The notes below the pieces were generated by a model, which was not told the DNA's origin, searched no databases, and saw nothing but the letters and a program-made list of their open reading frames with translations. DNA of 16,902 nucleotides from contig CAZRHE010000026.1 of NCBI GenBank assembly GCA_964599875.1, positions 1 to 16,902 on the forward strand, given 5' to 3'. Shown here in pieces: positions 11,591-16,902 of this stretch. Each line of letters opens with the position of its first letter. The first letter of the stretch is position 1. Both the position numbers and the translations under genes were made by a program. This DNA comes from RGIG4097 sp964599875. GTDB lineage: Bacteria > Bacillota > Clostridia > Christensenellales > CAG-917.

Positions 11591-11648
11591 AAAAAGCGCA
11601 CCCGACAAGGGGTGCGCTAACCTCGTGTGGTGTACCCGCCGAGGTTCG
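11591..11648. repeat. Duplicate of the tRNA-Arg 3' end and its terminator
   Basis: 58 bp identical to 11766-11823, in the same orientation and offset by 175 bp. It contains a second copy of the tRNA terminator (stem GCGCACCC/GGGTGCGC at 11596-11617) and the last 21 nt of tRNA-Arg (11628-11648: CCA end, acceptor 3' strand, T-stem 3' strand and part of the T-loop). The rest of the tRNA is missing, so it is a remnant and not a gene. Confidence 0.9.
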
Positions 11649-11696
11649 TAGGCGCAATGCGCCGTACTAGCGGAGCGGGTGAGTTTACTCACGGGA
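11649..11696. other. Hairpin-rich spacer between tRNA-end copies
   Basis: Holds GGCGCA-A-TGCGCC (11651-11663) and GTGAG-TTTA-CTCAC (11679-11692), both perfect. It separates the copied tRNA end from the 31-bp tandem repeats. No ORF is supported. Confidence 0.6.
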
Positions 11697-11758
11697 GCGC
11701 AGCGTCAGTCGGCTCCGAGTTCGTTTTGCGCAGCGTCAGTCGGCTCCGAGTTCGTTTT
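11697..11758. repeat. 31-bp tandem repeat, two exact copies
   Basis: Copies at 11697-11727 and 11728-11758 each begin GCGCAGCGTCAGTCGG and end CTCCGAGTTCGTTTT. A degenerate third copy starts GCGTAGC. CCGAGTTCG inside each is the tRNA-Arg T-arm sequence in inverted orientation relative to the gene. TTTTGC-GTA-GCAAAA (11755-11769) closes the array. Confidence 0.85.
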
Positions 11759-11765
11759 GCGTAGC

Positions 11766-11793
11766 AAAAAGCGCACCCGACAAGGGGTGCGCT
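11766..11793 (-). terminator. Intrinsic terminator of tRNA-Arg
   Basis: On the minus strand a GCGCACCC/GGGTGCGC stem (arms 11785-11792 and 11771-11778, loop 11779-11784) is followed by five T's (11770-11766), 10 nt after the CCA. Confidence 0.9.
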
Positions 11794-11823
11794 AACCTCG
11801 TGTGGTGTACCCGCCGAGGTTCG
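11766..11823. repeat. Second copy of the 58-bp tRNA-end/terminator repeat (the functional one)
   Basis: Identical to 11591-11648. The repeat stops inside the T-loop (after plus-strand GAGGTTCG), the point where tRNA-borne attachment sites often end. Confidence 0.9.
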
Positions 11824-11879
11824 AACTCGGAACCGCCGGCGTCGGAGGCCGGAATTCTATCCAGTTGAACTACGAGTAC
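11803..11879 (-). tRNA. tRNA-Arg, anticodon CCG (reads CGG)
   Basis: A full 77-nt cloverleaf including an encoded CCA. Acceptor GTACTCG pairs with CGGGTAC (one T-G). The D-stem is GTTC/GAAT, the anticodon stem CCGGC/GCCGG with loop CTCCGAC (anticodon CCG at plus 11843-11845), and the T-stem CCGAG/CTCGG with loop TTCGAAC. It is a single gene with its own promoter and terminator. Its 3' end is duplicated downstream. Confidence 0.96.
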
Positions 11880-11889
11880 AAGTATTTAT

Positions 11890-11918
11890 ATTTTATCCGT
11901 TTTTTAATTCTTATGCAA
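11890..11918 (-). promoter_or_regulatory. Promoter of tRNA-Arg
   Basis: On the minus strand TTGCAT (11918-11913), 17 bp, TAAAAT (11895-11890), 10 nt before the tRNA 5' end. Confidence 0.65.
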
Positions 11919-11951
11919 GTGCTTTTGCGATATGTTGTGAAATGAACGTGG

Positions 11952-11964
11952 AATAATAATTATT
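11952..11964. promoter_or_regulatory. AATAAT-A-ATTATT palindrome between tRNA-Arg and IMPase genes
   Basis: A perfect 6-1-6 AT-only inverted repeat 41 bp upstream of the IMPase -35. It may be an operator, but its simple composition makes chance likely. Confidence 0.25.
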
Positions 11965-12004
11965 GGTACAATACTTGTTTGGATAGCGGTCGATGAGTTT
12001 TTTG

Positions 12005-12033
12005 TTGTGAAGTGTTTCTCGGCGTGGTATAAT
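12005..12033 (+). promoter_or_regulatory. Promoter of the IMPase-cysK operon, predicted leaderless
   Basis: TTGTGA (12005-12010), 17 bp, TATAAT (12028-12033) preceded by TGG (extended -10). The predicted start is 12040, the A of the ATG. The upstream GTG at 12007 lies inside the -35, so it cannot be in the mRNA. Confidence 0.65.
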
Positions 12034-12039
12034 AAATAT

Positions 12040-12810
12040 ATGAAATATCAAGTTGAAATCGATTTTATGAAAGAATACGTTTGTCGGGCGTGGGAAATCT
12101 TCGGGAGTGAGGAAATGGACGTGTCCGATAAAGGCGCGTACGATTGCGTGACGAATATCGACAAGGATATGGAGAAATATCTGTCTGACCGTATTCGCGA
12201 AACTTTCCGCGGGGACAAAATCGTCGGGGAGGAGTTTAGCGCGGAATATGCGATTCCCGACGGGCGCGCTTGGATTATCGACCCCGTGGACGGCACGGTC
12301 AACATGTCGCACGGGCTTGGATTATACGGCGTACAAATCGGCTTTTTCGACGGCGGAGAAATCGCGGCGAGCCTTATTTATCTGCCCACTTTCGGCGAAA
12401 TCTACACTGCGGTGAGGGGAGAGGGCGCGTATCTCAACGGCAAGCGCACTTTCGTCAACGTGCGCAGTCTTAATTCCAGCATGGTATCCATAGGGGATTG
12501 CTCGCACAAGCCGCAATATATTCAAGATATCAAGGACGGCGTCGTCGGTAAACTCCAACCGAAAATCGGCAAATTCCGCAATTTCGGGGCGGCGAGTTTT
12601 GATTTTGCGTGCCTTGCAAGCGGAAGGACGGACGGATATATCCTCTTCACCAAAAACCTTTGGGACATATATCCCGGCTTGCTCATATCTATGGAAGCGG
12701 GCGCGAAAATCGTGTCGCCGTACGGAGAAGACTACGACTACTATCGCGATGAAGGCGTTTGTGCGCTTGCAAGCGACGCACTCGTGGACGTTTTGAGGAA
12801 TTCAATATGA
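12040..12810 (+). CDS. Inositol monophosphatase-family phosphatase (SuhB/CysQ-like)
   Basis: A 256-residue Mg-dependent phosphatase. The family motifs are intact: metal ligands GEE (63-65), WIIDPVDGT (78-86) with Asp 81 and Asp 84, and the C-terminal GAASFDFACLASGRTDGYILFTKNLWDIYPG with Asp 209 as third-metal ligand. Members hydrolyse inositol-1-phosphate, fructose-1,6-bisphosphate, or 3'-phosphoadenosine 5'-phosphate (CysQ). The gene overlaps cysK by ATGA, so a CysQ-like role in sulfur assimilation is suggested by context but not by any residue I can read. The ATG at 12040 is preferred over the in-frame GTG at 12007. No Shine-Dalgarno exists before it, consistent with a leaderless mRNA. Confidence 0.87.
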   Translation: MKYQVEIDFMKEYVCRAWEIFGSEEMDVSDKGAYDCVTNIDKDMEKYLSDRIRETFRGDKIVGEEFSAEYAIPDGRAWIIDPVDGTVNMSHGLGLYGVQIGFFDGGEIAASLIYLPTFGEIYTAVRGEGAYLNGKRTFVNVRSLNSSMVSIGDCSHKPQYIQDIKDGVVGKLQPKIGKFRNFGAASFDFACLASGRTDGYILFTKNLWDIYPGLLISMEAGAKIVSPYGEDYDYYRDEGVCALASDALVDVLRNSI

Positions 12811-13682
12811 AAAACCTTTCTGAAATCGCAAAAACAATAGGCAACACCCCGATAATCCCTATCGGAGGAGTTTTTGCAAAACTCGAAAGCAGAAATCCCG
12901 CGGGCTCGATCAAGGACAGGGCGGCGTTTTACATAATTAAAGACGCACTCGAAAGAGGTGATATCCGTAACGGAATCGTCGTCGAGGCTACGAGCGGAAA
13001 CACGGGGATAGGACTTGCATACGCTTGCTCCGCGCTGGGACTTAAATTCATCGCGACTATGCCGTCTAATATGTCTCCGCAACGCATAGACCTTATGAAA
13101 AGATACGGCGGAGAAGTTTTGCTTACGCCTGCGGACGAGGGTATGGCGGGAGCGGTTGCAAAAGCGAAAGAAATCGCAGACGGCGGTGCGTATCTTGCTA
13201 ATCAATTCGGAAACGCAAGCGGAATAACCGCGCATTTTGAAACGACGGCACCCGAAATTTTCCGCTATATGCCGTTTGTGGATTATATAGTGGCGGGAGT
13301 CGGCAGCGGCGGCACTGCTATGGGACTGAAAAAGTACGTGGAAGAAAACGGACTTGCGACGAAAATCGTCGCGGTTGAGCCCTATGAGAGTCAGTTGCTC
13401 GGAAAGGGGACGGCGGGGGCACACTCGATACAAGGAATAGGCGCGAATTTTCTGCCGTCGATAGTGGATAAATCCAAATTGGACGAAATTAGGGCGGTAA
13501 AAAGCGCGGATGCGATAGCCGCAGTGAAAGAAATATACGCCCTCTCGGGAGAAAAATGCGGAATTTCGTCAGGCGCGGCATACGTCGCGGCGAAGGAGAT
13601 TTTGTCGGAAAACCCGTCTGCGGCAGTGCTTGCAATTTTCCCTGACGGCGGGGACAGATATCCCAACGACCTTTATGAATAA
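12807..13682 (+). CDS. cysK: Cysteine synthase (O-acetylserine sulfhydrylase)
   Basis: A 291-residue PLP enzyme making cysteine from O-acetylserine and sulfide in the cytoplasm. The PLP lysine is Lys 36 in NPAGSIKDR. The substrate loop TSGNTG is 62-67, the PLP phosphate loop GVGSGGT 164-170, and the serine contacting the pyridine nitrogen lies in GISSGAA (252-258). The length is slightly short of the usual 300-310 because the N-terminus is trimmed. The ATG at 12807 has GAGGAA (12795-12800) at 6 nt and begins at the conserved IGNTP; an ORF start at 12759 would run far into the IMPase gene. It is translationally coupled to the phosphatase and followed by a strong terminator. Cystathionine beta-synthase-like activity cannot be excluded. 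Confidence 0.92.
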   Translation: MKNLSEIAKTIGNTPIIPIGGVFAKLESRNPAGSIKDRAAFYIIKDALERGDIRNGIVVEATSGNTGIGLAYACSALGLKFIATMPSNMSPQRIDLMKRYGGEVLLTPADEGMAGAVAKAKEIADGGAYLANQFGNASGITAHFETTAPEIFRYMPFVDYIVAGVGSGGTAMGLKKYVEENGLATKIVAVEPYESQLLGKGTAGAHSIQGIGANFLPSIVDKSKLDEIRAVKSADAIAAVKEIYALSGEKCGISSGAAYVAAKEILSENPSAAVLAIFPDGGDRYPNDLYE

Positions 13683-13701
13683 GCAGAAAACGAAATAAAT
13701 G

Positions 13702-13731
13702 AAAACGCCGTGCGGATTGCACGGCGTTTTT
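13702..13731. terminator. Bidirectional terminator after cysK
   Basis: AAAACGCCGTGC (13702-13713), GGATT loop, GCACGGCGTTTT (13719-13730), 12-bp perfect stem with A and T flanks. It serves cysK and the convergent membrane-protein gene. Confidence 0.92.
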
Positions 13732-13741
13732 CGCGTTTCGA

Positions 13742-14173
13742 TTAAAGGGTTGCGCCCTCTACCACCATTGCGATGATGAAGCAAATCCACAGCGCAAGGA
13801 TAAATCCGCCTTCCGCGGGGATTGCAAGTTTCGTGTAAGGGCATTTCCAGCCTTTGTCAACAAAGGTGAAGATAAGTCTTGTCCAGAAAACGGAGTTGGA
13901 GAAGAAAAGTCCTCCGCAAAGTGCATAGAAAGGCTTGCCGCAAATGAATGCGAGGAATCCGAGGAAAAGACCGAGTGCCGCCGAGATTGCGCCGTAGTAG
14001 ACGCGGATTTCGGTTTTGCCCGCGTTGTCGACGGGTTGAATAGAATAATTCTTGCCGTACTTGAGTGGTTTTGCGATGAATACGATTGCCGTGCCGAAGA
14101 AATATACCATAAGGCATATCGTTGCTACGGTCGCCGTAACGTTGTTGGAAATTGCTGCTGCGATATCAGGCAT
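13742..14173 (-). CDS. Four-helix membrane protein of unknown function
   Basis: A 143-residue inner-membrane protein with four predicted helices (about 14-34, 58-80, 83-105 and 121-141). A conserved-looking polar stretch (LKYGKNYSIQPVDNAGKTEIRVYYG, about 37-61) follows helix 1, and WKCPYTKLA lies before the last helix. The overall layout recalls small DUF4345-type proteins, but I am not certain. GGGAG (minus strand, about 14182-14186) precedes the ATG. A single-gene unit with its own consensus promoter, convergent with cysK. Confidence 0.65.
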   Translation of the reverse strand: MPDIAAAISNNVTATVATICLMVYFFGTAIVFIAKPLKYGKNYSIQPVDNAGKTEIRVYYGAISAALGLFLGFLAFICGKPFYALCGGLFFSNSVFWTRLIFTFVDKGWKCPYTKLAIPAEGGFILALWICFIIAMVVEGATL

Positions 14174-14202
14174 AATAATTTCTCCCTAAATTTGATGAAC
14201 AC

Positions 14203-14231
14203 ATTATAGCACCCGTCCGTCGCATTTTCAA
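14203..14231 (-). promoter_or_regulatory. Promoter of the membrane protein at 14173
   Basis: On the minus strand TTGAAA (14231-14226), 17 bp, TATAAT (14208-14203). It starts near 14196 with a normal leader of about 23 nt containing the ribosome site, in contrast to the leaderless genes. Confidence 0.75.
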
Positions 14232-14386
14232 GAGGAAAAGTGCTTAAACTGCGGATAAGACAAAAGAAAACGCGCGTTAAGCGCGCTATATGCTTTTTCT
14301 TCCGACGAGATAATCGATAAAATTTTGGAATTCAGAAACTTGATTTAGTGCAAAAACACAACGGATTGCGATAGCGCCGCTTTTAC
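14232..14386. other. Intergenic region between divergent membrane protein and mnmA
   Basis: No gene is supported. There is a short GC palindrome (CGCGC-GTTAA-GCGCG, 14271-14285), T-rich after it (CTTTTTCTT), and a direct repeat TTTACTTTACTTTATATAG overlapping the mnmA -35. Otherwise featureless. Confidence 0.4.
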
Positions 14387-14415
14387 TTTACTTTATATAG
14401 TTTTATTGTTATAAT
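14387..14415 (+). promoter_or_regulatory. Promoter of mnmA
   Basis: TTTACT (14387-14392), 17 bp, TATAAT (14410-14415). The predicted start is near 14422, with a leader of about 37 nt. Confidence 0.6.
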
Positions 14416-14431
14416 ACCATTATTAAATATG

Positions 14432-14449
14432 CGCGTACGCGTGTACGCG
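14432..14449 (+). promoter_or_regulatory. Leader hairpin against the mnmA ribosome site
   Basis: CGCGTAC (14432-14438), GCGT loop, GTACGCG (14443-14449) is a perfect GC-rich 7-bp stem. Its last base is the first base of GAGGAGAG (14449-14456), the ribosome site. It could limit ribosome loading. Confidence 0.5.
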
Positions 14450-14458
14450 AGGAGAGTT

Positions 14459-15580
14459 ATGGCAAAAAGAGTTGTCGTCGGTATGAGCGGGGGCGTGGAT
14501 AGCGCGGTTTCCGCAAGTATTTTGAAAGAGCAGGGATACGACGTCGTAGGGCTTTACATGTCGAATTGGAAAGATACCGAGCCCGACGGTTGTTGCACGG
14601 GAGAGCAGGATTGGACGGACGTGCGTAACGTGTGCGCGCGCGTGGGCGTACCTTATTATTCAGTGGACTTTTCCGAGCAATACATGGAGCACGTGTTCAA
14701 ACTCTTCGTCGAGGAATACAAAAAGGGCAGAACGCCCAATCCCGACGTGCTTTGTAATCGCGAAGTCAAATTCGGACCTTTCGTGCAATTTGCTAAAGAA
14801 CTCGGTGCGGATTATATCGCGACGGGGCATTATTGCAATATTCTTCATCGCGACGGCAGGAACTATCTTCTTCGCGCCGCCGACGAAAACAAAGACCAAA
14901 CTTATTTTCTCAATCAAGTGAGAGAGGCGCAACTCGACGGAGTGCTTTTCCCTCTCGGCAATATGATTAAGACCCAAGTTCGCGACTATGCGGTCGCGCA
15001 CGATATTCCCGTCGCGGCGAAAAAGGACAGCACGGGCATATGCTTTATCGGCGAACGCAAATTTCGCGAATTTCTCTCCCGCTATATCCCTATGAAAGAG
15101 GGCGATATAGTGACGGCGGACGGAAAAATCGTAGGAAAACACCAAGGCGTATATTATTACACCATAGGACAGAGGAGGGGGCTCGGCATAGGCGGTAGCA
15201 AGGACGGCAACGGGGACAGATGGTTCGTCCTTGATAAAGACGTCAAAAACAATCTCCTCATCGTGTCGCAGGGAGAGGATTCCGTCCTCTTCAAAAAAGA
15301 ACTCGTCACCGAGGGCTTCAATTTCATAACCGAATCCGACGGAAAAGAATTCGAATGTCTTGTCCGCATAAAGCATCGCCAACCTCTCGAACACGCGGTC
15401 GCGGTGAAAGAGGAAGACGGAGTGCATTTCTATTTTGATAATCCGCAACGCGCGATTGCTCCCGGACAATACGCAGTGTGTTATTCCACGGATTCCGTCG
15501 CGAAATATCTCGGCGACGACACCCTTTGCGAACGCGGAATTTGTTACGGCGGCGGAGTAATCAATCGCGCAATCGACTAA
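14459..15580 (+). CDS. mnmA: tRNA 2-thiouridine(34) synthase MnmA
   Basis: A 373-residue enzyme that adenylates and thiolates U34 of Lys, Glu and Gln tRNAs using sulfur relayed from a cysteine desulfurase. The PP-loop GMSGGVDS is at 8-15. The two catalytic cysteines are Cys 99 (NPDVLCNREVKF) and Cys 195 (STGICFIGER), followed by the C-terminal central and beta-barrel domains (GQRRGLGIGG, RIKHRQP, PQRAIAPGQYAV). Length and order match the family. The ATG at 14459 has GAGGAGAG upstream and fits the conserved start; an in-frame ATG at 14429 would add MRVRVYARRV from the hairpin region. The acyltransferase gene begins one base after its stop. No cysteine desulfurase is in the window. Confidence 0.95.
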   Translation: MAKRVVVGMSGGVDSAVSASILKEQGYDVVGLYMSNWKDTEPDGCCTGEQDWTDVRNVCARVGVPYYSVDFSEQYMEHVFKLFVEEYKKGRTPNPDVLCNREVKFGPFVQFAKELGADYIATGHYCNILHRDGRNYLLRAADENKDQTYFLNQVREAQLDGVLFPLGNMIKTQVRDYAVAHDIPVAAKKDSTGICFIGERKFREFLSRYIPMKEGDIVTADGKIVGKHQGVYYYTIGQRRGLGIGGSKDGNGDRWFVLDKDVKNNLLIVSQGEDSVLFKKELVTEGFNFITESDGKEFECLVRIKHRQPLEHAVAVKEEDGVHFYFDNPQRAIAPGQYAVCYSTDSVAKYLGDDTLCERGICYGGGVINRAID

Positions 15581-15581
15581 T

Positions 15582-16649
15582 ATGAACGAATTGAGTTTAG
15601 ACTGCCCGCAAAATAAGGGGAGATTGATAGGAATAGACGTCGTCAAGGTTTACGCCATAATCATGGTCGTGCTGACGCATTGCTACGCTCCCGAATTTTT
15701 GCAGGCGCGCTACGCCGAACTTTGGATTTATAACGCCGTACCTTTCTTCTTGATGATAGGGGCGTTTTTTTATTCCCGAAAGTATCATAGCATAGCGGAA
15801 AAGAATACGTCGCTGTCGTCGATATGTAAAGTTTGGTTCGGGAGAAAGGGACTTAAAGCATATTTCAAACGCATTTCGGTGCCTTACCTTGTTTTTATGC
15901 TTGCGCAAGTCGTCGTGTTGCCCCTCGTCGGATACGCGACTTTCGACGTCGCTCTTCTTAACACCGTGAAAGGCGGGATGGGCCCCGGCGGATATTATCT
16001 CGTCGTGTACGCGCAACTTTTCATTCTTTCGCCCTTTCTCAACAAAATTTGCGACGACAATCCCCTGCGTGCAGGATTGATCTGTTTTACCGTGCAATAT
16101 CTTTTCGCTGCGTTGTGGCAATATCTGACTTCGATTTCGGGAAGTCCCGCTCTTATGACGGATATAAACAAGTATCTCGTATTTAGATTCCTTATATATT
16201 TTTATTTAGGAATAATACTATATAAATACTATTGCAAAATTTCCGCATGGCATATCAACGCGACGCTCACGGCGGCGACCGCGTTGAAATTTTTGGAGGT
16301 GGCAGTCGGCGGATTTAATAGCGGTGCGATTTCATCGCTATGCTCGACGGTGCAGGGTGCGCTTTGGTGTTTCGGTTTGCTTACGGCGATAATTTATATT
16401 TTCGACCGCATAAATTTCAAAGGAAAAGCGATTTCTTTTCTCGGCGGAACAACTCTTCATATCCTACTTTTCCAGCAAATTTACTTTTGTGTCGTGGGAG
16501 TCGGACGGCATAAAGCGTATATCGACGCGCCGATTGCGCTCGTCGGGGGAGTGGTTTGCTATCTGATTTTCGCGGCGGCGGGGAAAATTTTCTCTCGCTT
16601 CCGCCGACACTTTGTGCGTCATACGCCAAATAGTGATACAAATAATTGA
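15582..16649 (+). CDS. Membrane acyltransferase (acyltransferase family 3, OafA/YiaH-like)
   Basis: A 355-residue inner-membrane protein with about ten helices. It begins with GIDVVKVYAIIMVVLTHCY, where His 33 is the conserved catalytic histidine of the family-3 acyltransferases that O-acetylate sugars or cell-wall polymers. FFLMIGAFFYSRK and GGYYLVVYAQLFILSPFL follow the family pattern. The tail (FRRHFVRHTPNSDTNN) is basic and cytoplasmic. The acceptor is unknown; exopolysaccharide or peptidoglycan are typical. The ATG lies 1 nt after mnmA's TAA without a ribosome site, so it depends on coupling to mnmA. The stretch 16181-16250 is notably AT-rich. No terminator is obvious after it. Confidence 0.82.
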   Translation: MNELSLDCPQNKGRLIGIDVVKVYAIIMVVLTHCYAPEFLQARYAELWIYNAVPFFLMIGAFFYSRKYHSIAEKNTSLSSICKVWFGRKGLKAYFKRISVPYLVFMLAQVVVLPLVGYATFDVALLNTVKGGMGPGGYYLVVYAQLFILSPFLNKICDDNPLRAGLICFTVQYLFAALWQYLTSISGSPALMTDINKYLVFRFLIYFYLGIILYKYYCKISAWHINATLTAATALKFLEVAVGGFNSGAISSLCSTVQGALWCFGLLTAIIYIFDRINFKGKAISFLGGTTLHILLFQQIYFCVVGVGRHKAYIDAPIALVGGVVCYLIFAAAGKIFSRFRRHFVRHTPNSDTNN

Positions 16650-16699
16650 TTCTGTACCGTCAAAGTTGAAAAATAATTGGAACAAATTTCGACGTTTTG

Positions 16700-16740
16700 T
16701 GGTAGTATATACCTCGCACGAACGCAATATACTGCGTAAG
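16700..16740 (+). promoter_or_regulatory. Possible upstream promoter and palindrome before the strong end promoter
   Basis: TGG-TAGTAT (16700-16708) is an extended -10, with TTGGAA (16677-16682) at a loose 20-bp spacing. ACGCA/TGCGT (about 16721-16736) follows. Tandem promoters are common before rRNA operons, so this may be a first promoter. Weak. Confidence 0.3.
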
Positions 16741-16741
16741 C

Positions 16742-16823
16742 AAAAGTCAGAAAAAAAATTCTGAAAAAAAAGTCAAAAAATTGCAAAAAAATTGTTGACA
16801 AGAAAAAATGCTTATGCTACTAT
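16742..16823 (+). promoter_or_regulatory. Strong promoter with phased A-tract UP element (rRNA-type)
   Basis: TTGACA (16795-16800), 17 bp, TACTAT (16818-16823) with a TGC extended -10. Upstream lie A-tracts at 16751-16758, 16764-16771, 16775-16780 and 16785-16791, about one helical turn apart, as in rRNA promoters. The predicted +1 is G at about 16830. Confidence 0.75.
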
Positions 16824-16902
16824 ATGGAGGCTGTCACAAAAAAAGACGGCAACGAACCTTGAAAAATGAATATTTGGAAAAGCGATTTAAATGAGAATTG
16901 AA
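16824..16902 (+). ncRNA. Probable rRNA operon leader (16S gene expected just beyond the window)
   Basis: The transcript would begin GGCTGTCAC, with a GCTGTC/GACGGC hairpin, and then CGAACCTTGAAAAATGAATA (16853-16872). The last resembles the CTTTGAAAACTGAATA leader that precedes 16S rRNA in many Firmicutes. No 16S sequence is inside the window, so this rests on the leader and promoter type. Confidence 0.5.

Noticed and set aside
11628..11648. Second tRNA-Arg gene
   Set aside because: Only the CCA end, acceptor 3' strand and half the T-arm are present; no cloverleaf is possible.
11697..11758. CRISPR array
   Set aside because: Two 31-bp units are directly joined without spacers and no cas genes are near.
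12007..12039. GTG start for the IMPase gene at 12007
   Set aside because: It lies within the -35 hexamer, has no ribosome site, and the added residues do not resemble the family.
14429..14458. Upstream ATG of mnmA at 14429
   Set aside because: No ribosome site precedes it, the codons fall in the leader hairpin, and the family starts at the ATG at 14459.
14660..15646. 328-codon minus-strand open frame across mnmA
   Set aside because: Shadow of mnmA; no domain, no ribosome site, no promoter.

Overview
The window looks like a chromosomal piece of a low- to mid-GC Firmicute (Clostridia-like). The signs are short dense operons, AGGAGG-type ribosome sites, sigma-A style TTGACA/TATAAT promoters, and protein families typical of gut Clostridia: a BspA-type leucine-rich lipoprotein, an iron alcohol dehydrogenase, MnmA, and TetR regulators with small membrane partners. 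The taxon is inferred from gene style only. I see no phage, transposase gene or CRISPR array.

Layout. 1-967 (minus): the end of a peptide/nickel-type ABC transporter operon, with one ATPase complete and the next cut by the window edge. It faces a divergent TetR regulator (1109-1663). Next come a minus-strand HAD phosphatase (1782-2471), a strongly codon-biased iron alcohol dehydrogenase (2651-3880), and an intergenic perfect 24-bp inverted repeat (4011-4062). A divergent pair follows: a 73-residue XRE regulator (minus) and a 650-residue leucine-rich-repeat lipoprotein (plus). Their promoters overlap and each spacer carries an inverted repeat. 6672-7906 is a translationally coupled lipid (diacylglycerol-type) kinase and short pyrophosphatase-like protein, followed by a monooxygenase-fold protein (7985-8314). 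8605-9701 holds three unrecognised small genes between two identical 16-bp repeats.

The minus strand then carries a three-gene operon (11420 to 9852): membrane protein, TetR regulator, membrane protein. After it lies tRNA-Arg(CCG) at 11803-11879. The 3' end and terminator of this tRNA are duplicated 175 bp away, around a 31-bp tandem repeat. On the plus strand an inositol-monophosphatase-family phosphatase overlaps cysteine synthase (12040-13682). A minus-strand membrane protein (13742-14173) precedes mnmA and an abutting membrane acyltransferase (14459-16649). The window ends in a strong promoter with phased A-tracts and a leader resembling the one upstream of Firmicute 16S rRNA genes, so a ribosomal RNA operon probably starts just outside.

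The most notable signals are regulatory. (1) At least three genes (HAD, XRE, IMPase) have a -10 box placed so that the predicted transcript starts exactly at the A of the ATG, with no ribosome site; this suggests leaderless mRNAs. (2) The XRE/lipoprotein switch region has an inverted repeat inside each promoter spacer and a folded lipoprotein leader. (3) The tRNA-Arg end duplication resembles an attachment-site scar. (4) The repeat-flanked small-gene cassette is unexplained. I did not find a clearly new defence or mobile system; the cassette and the XRE/lipoprotein unit are the best candidates for undescribed biology.
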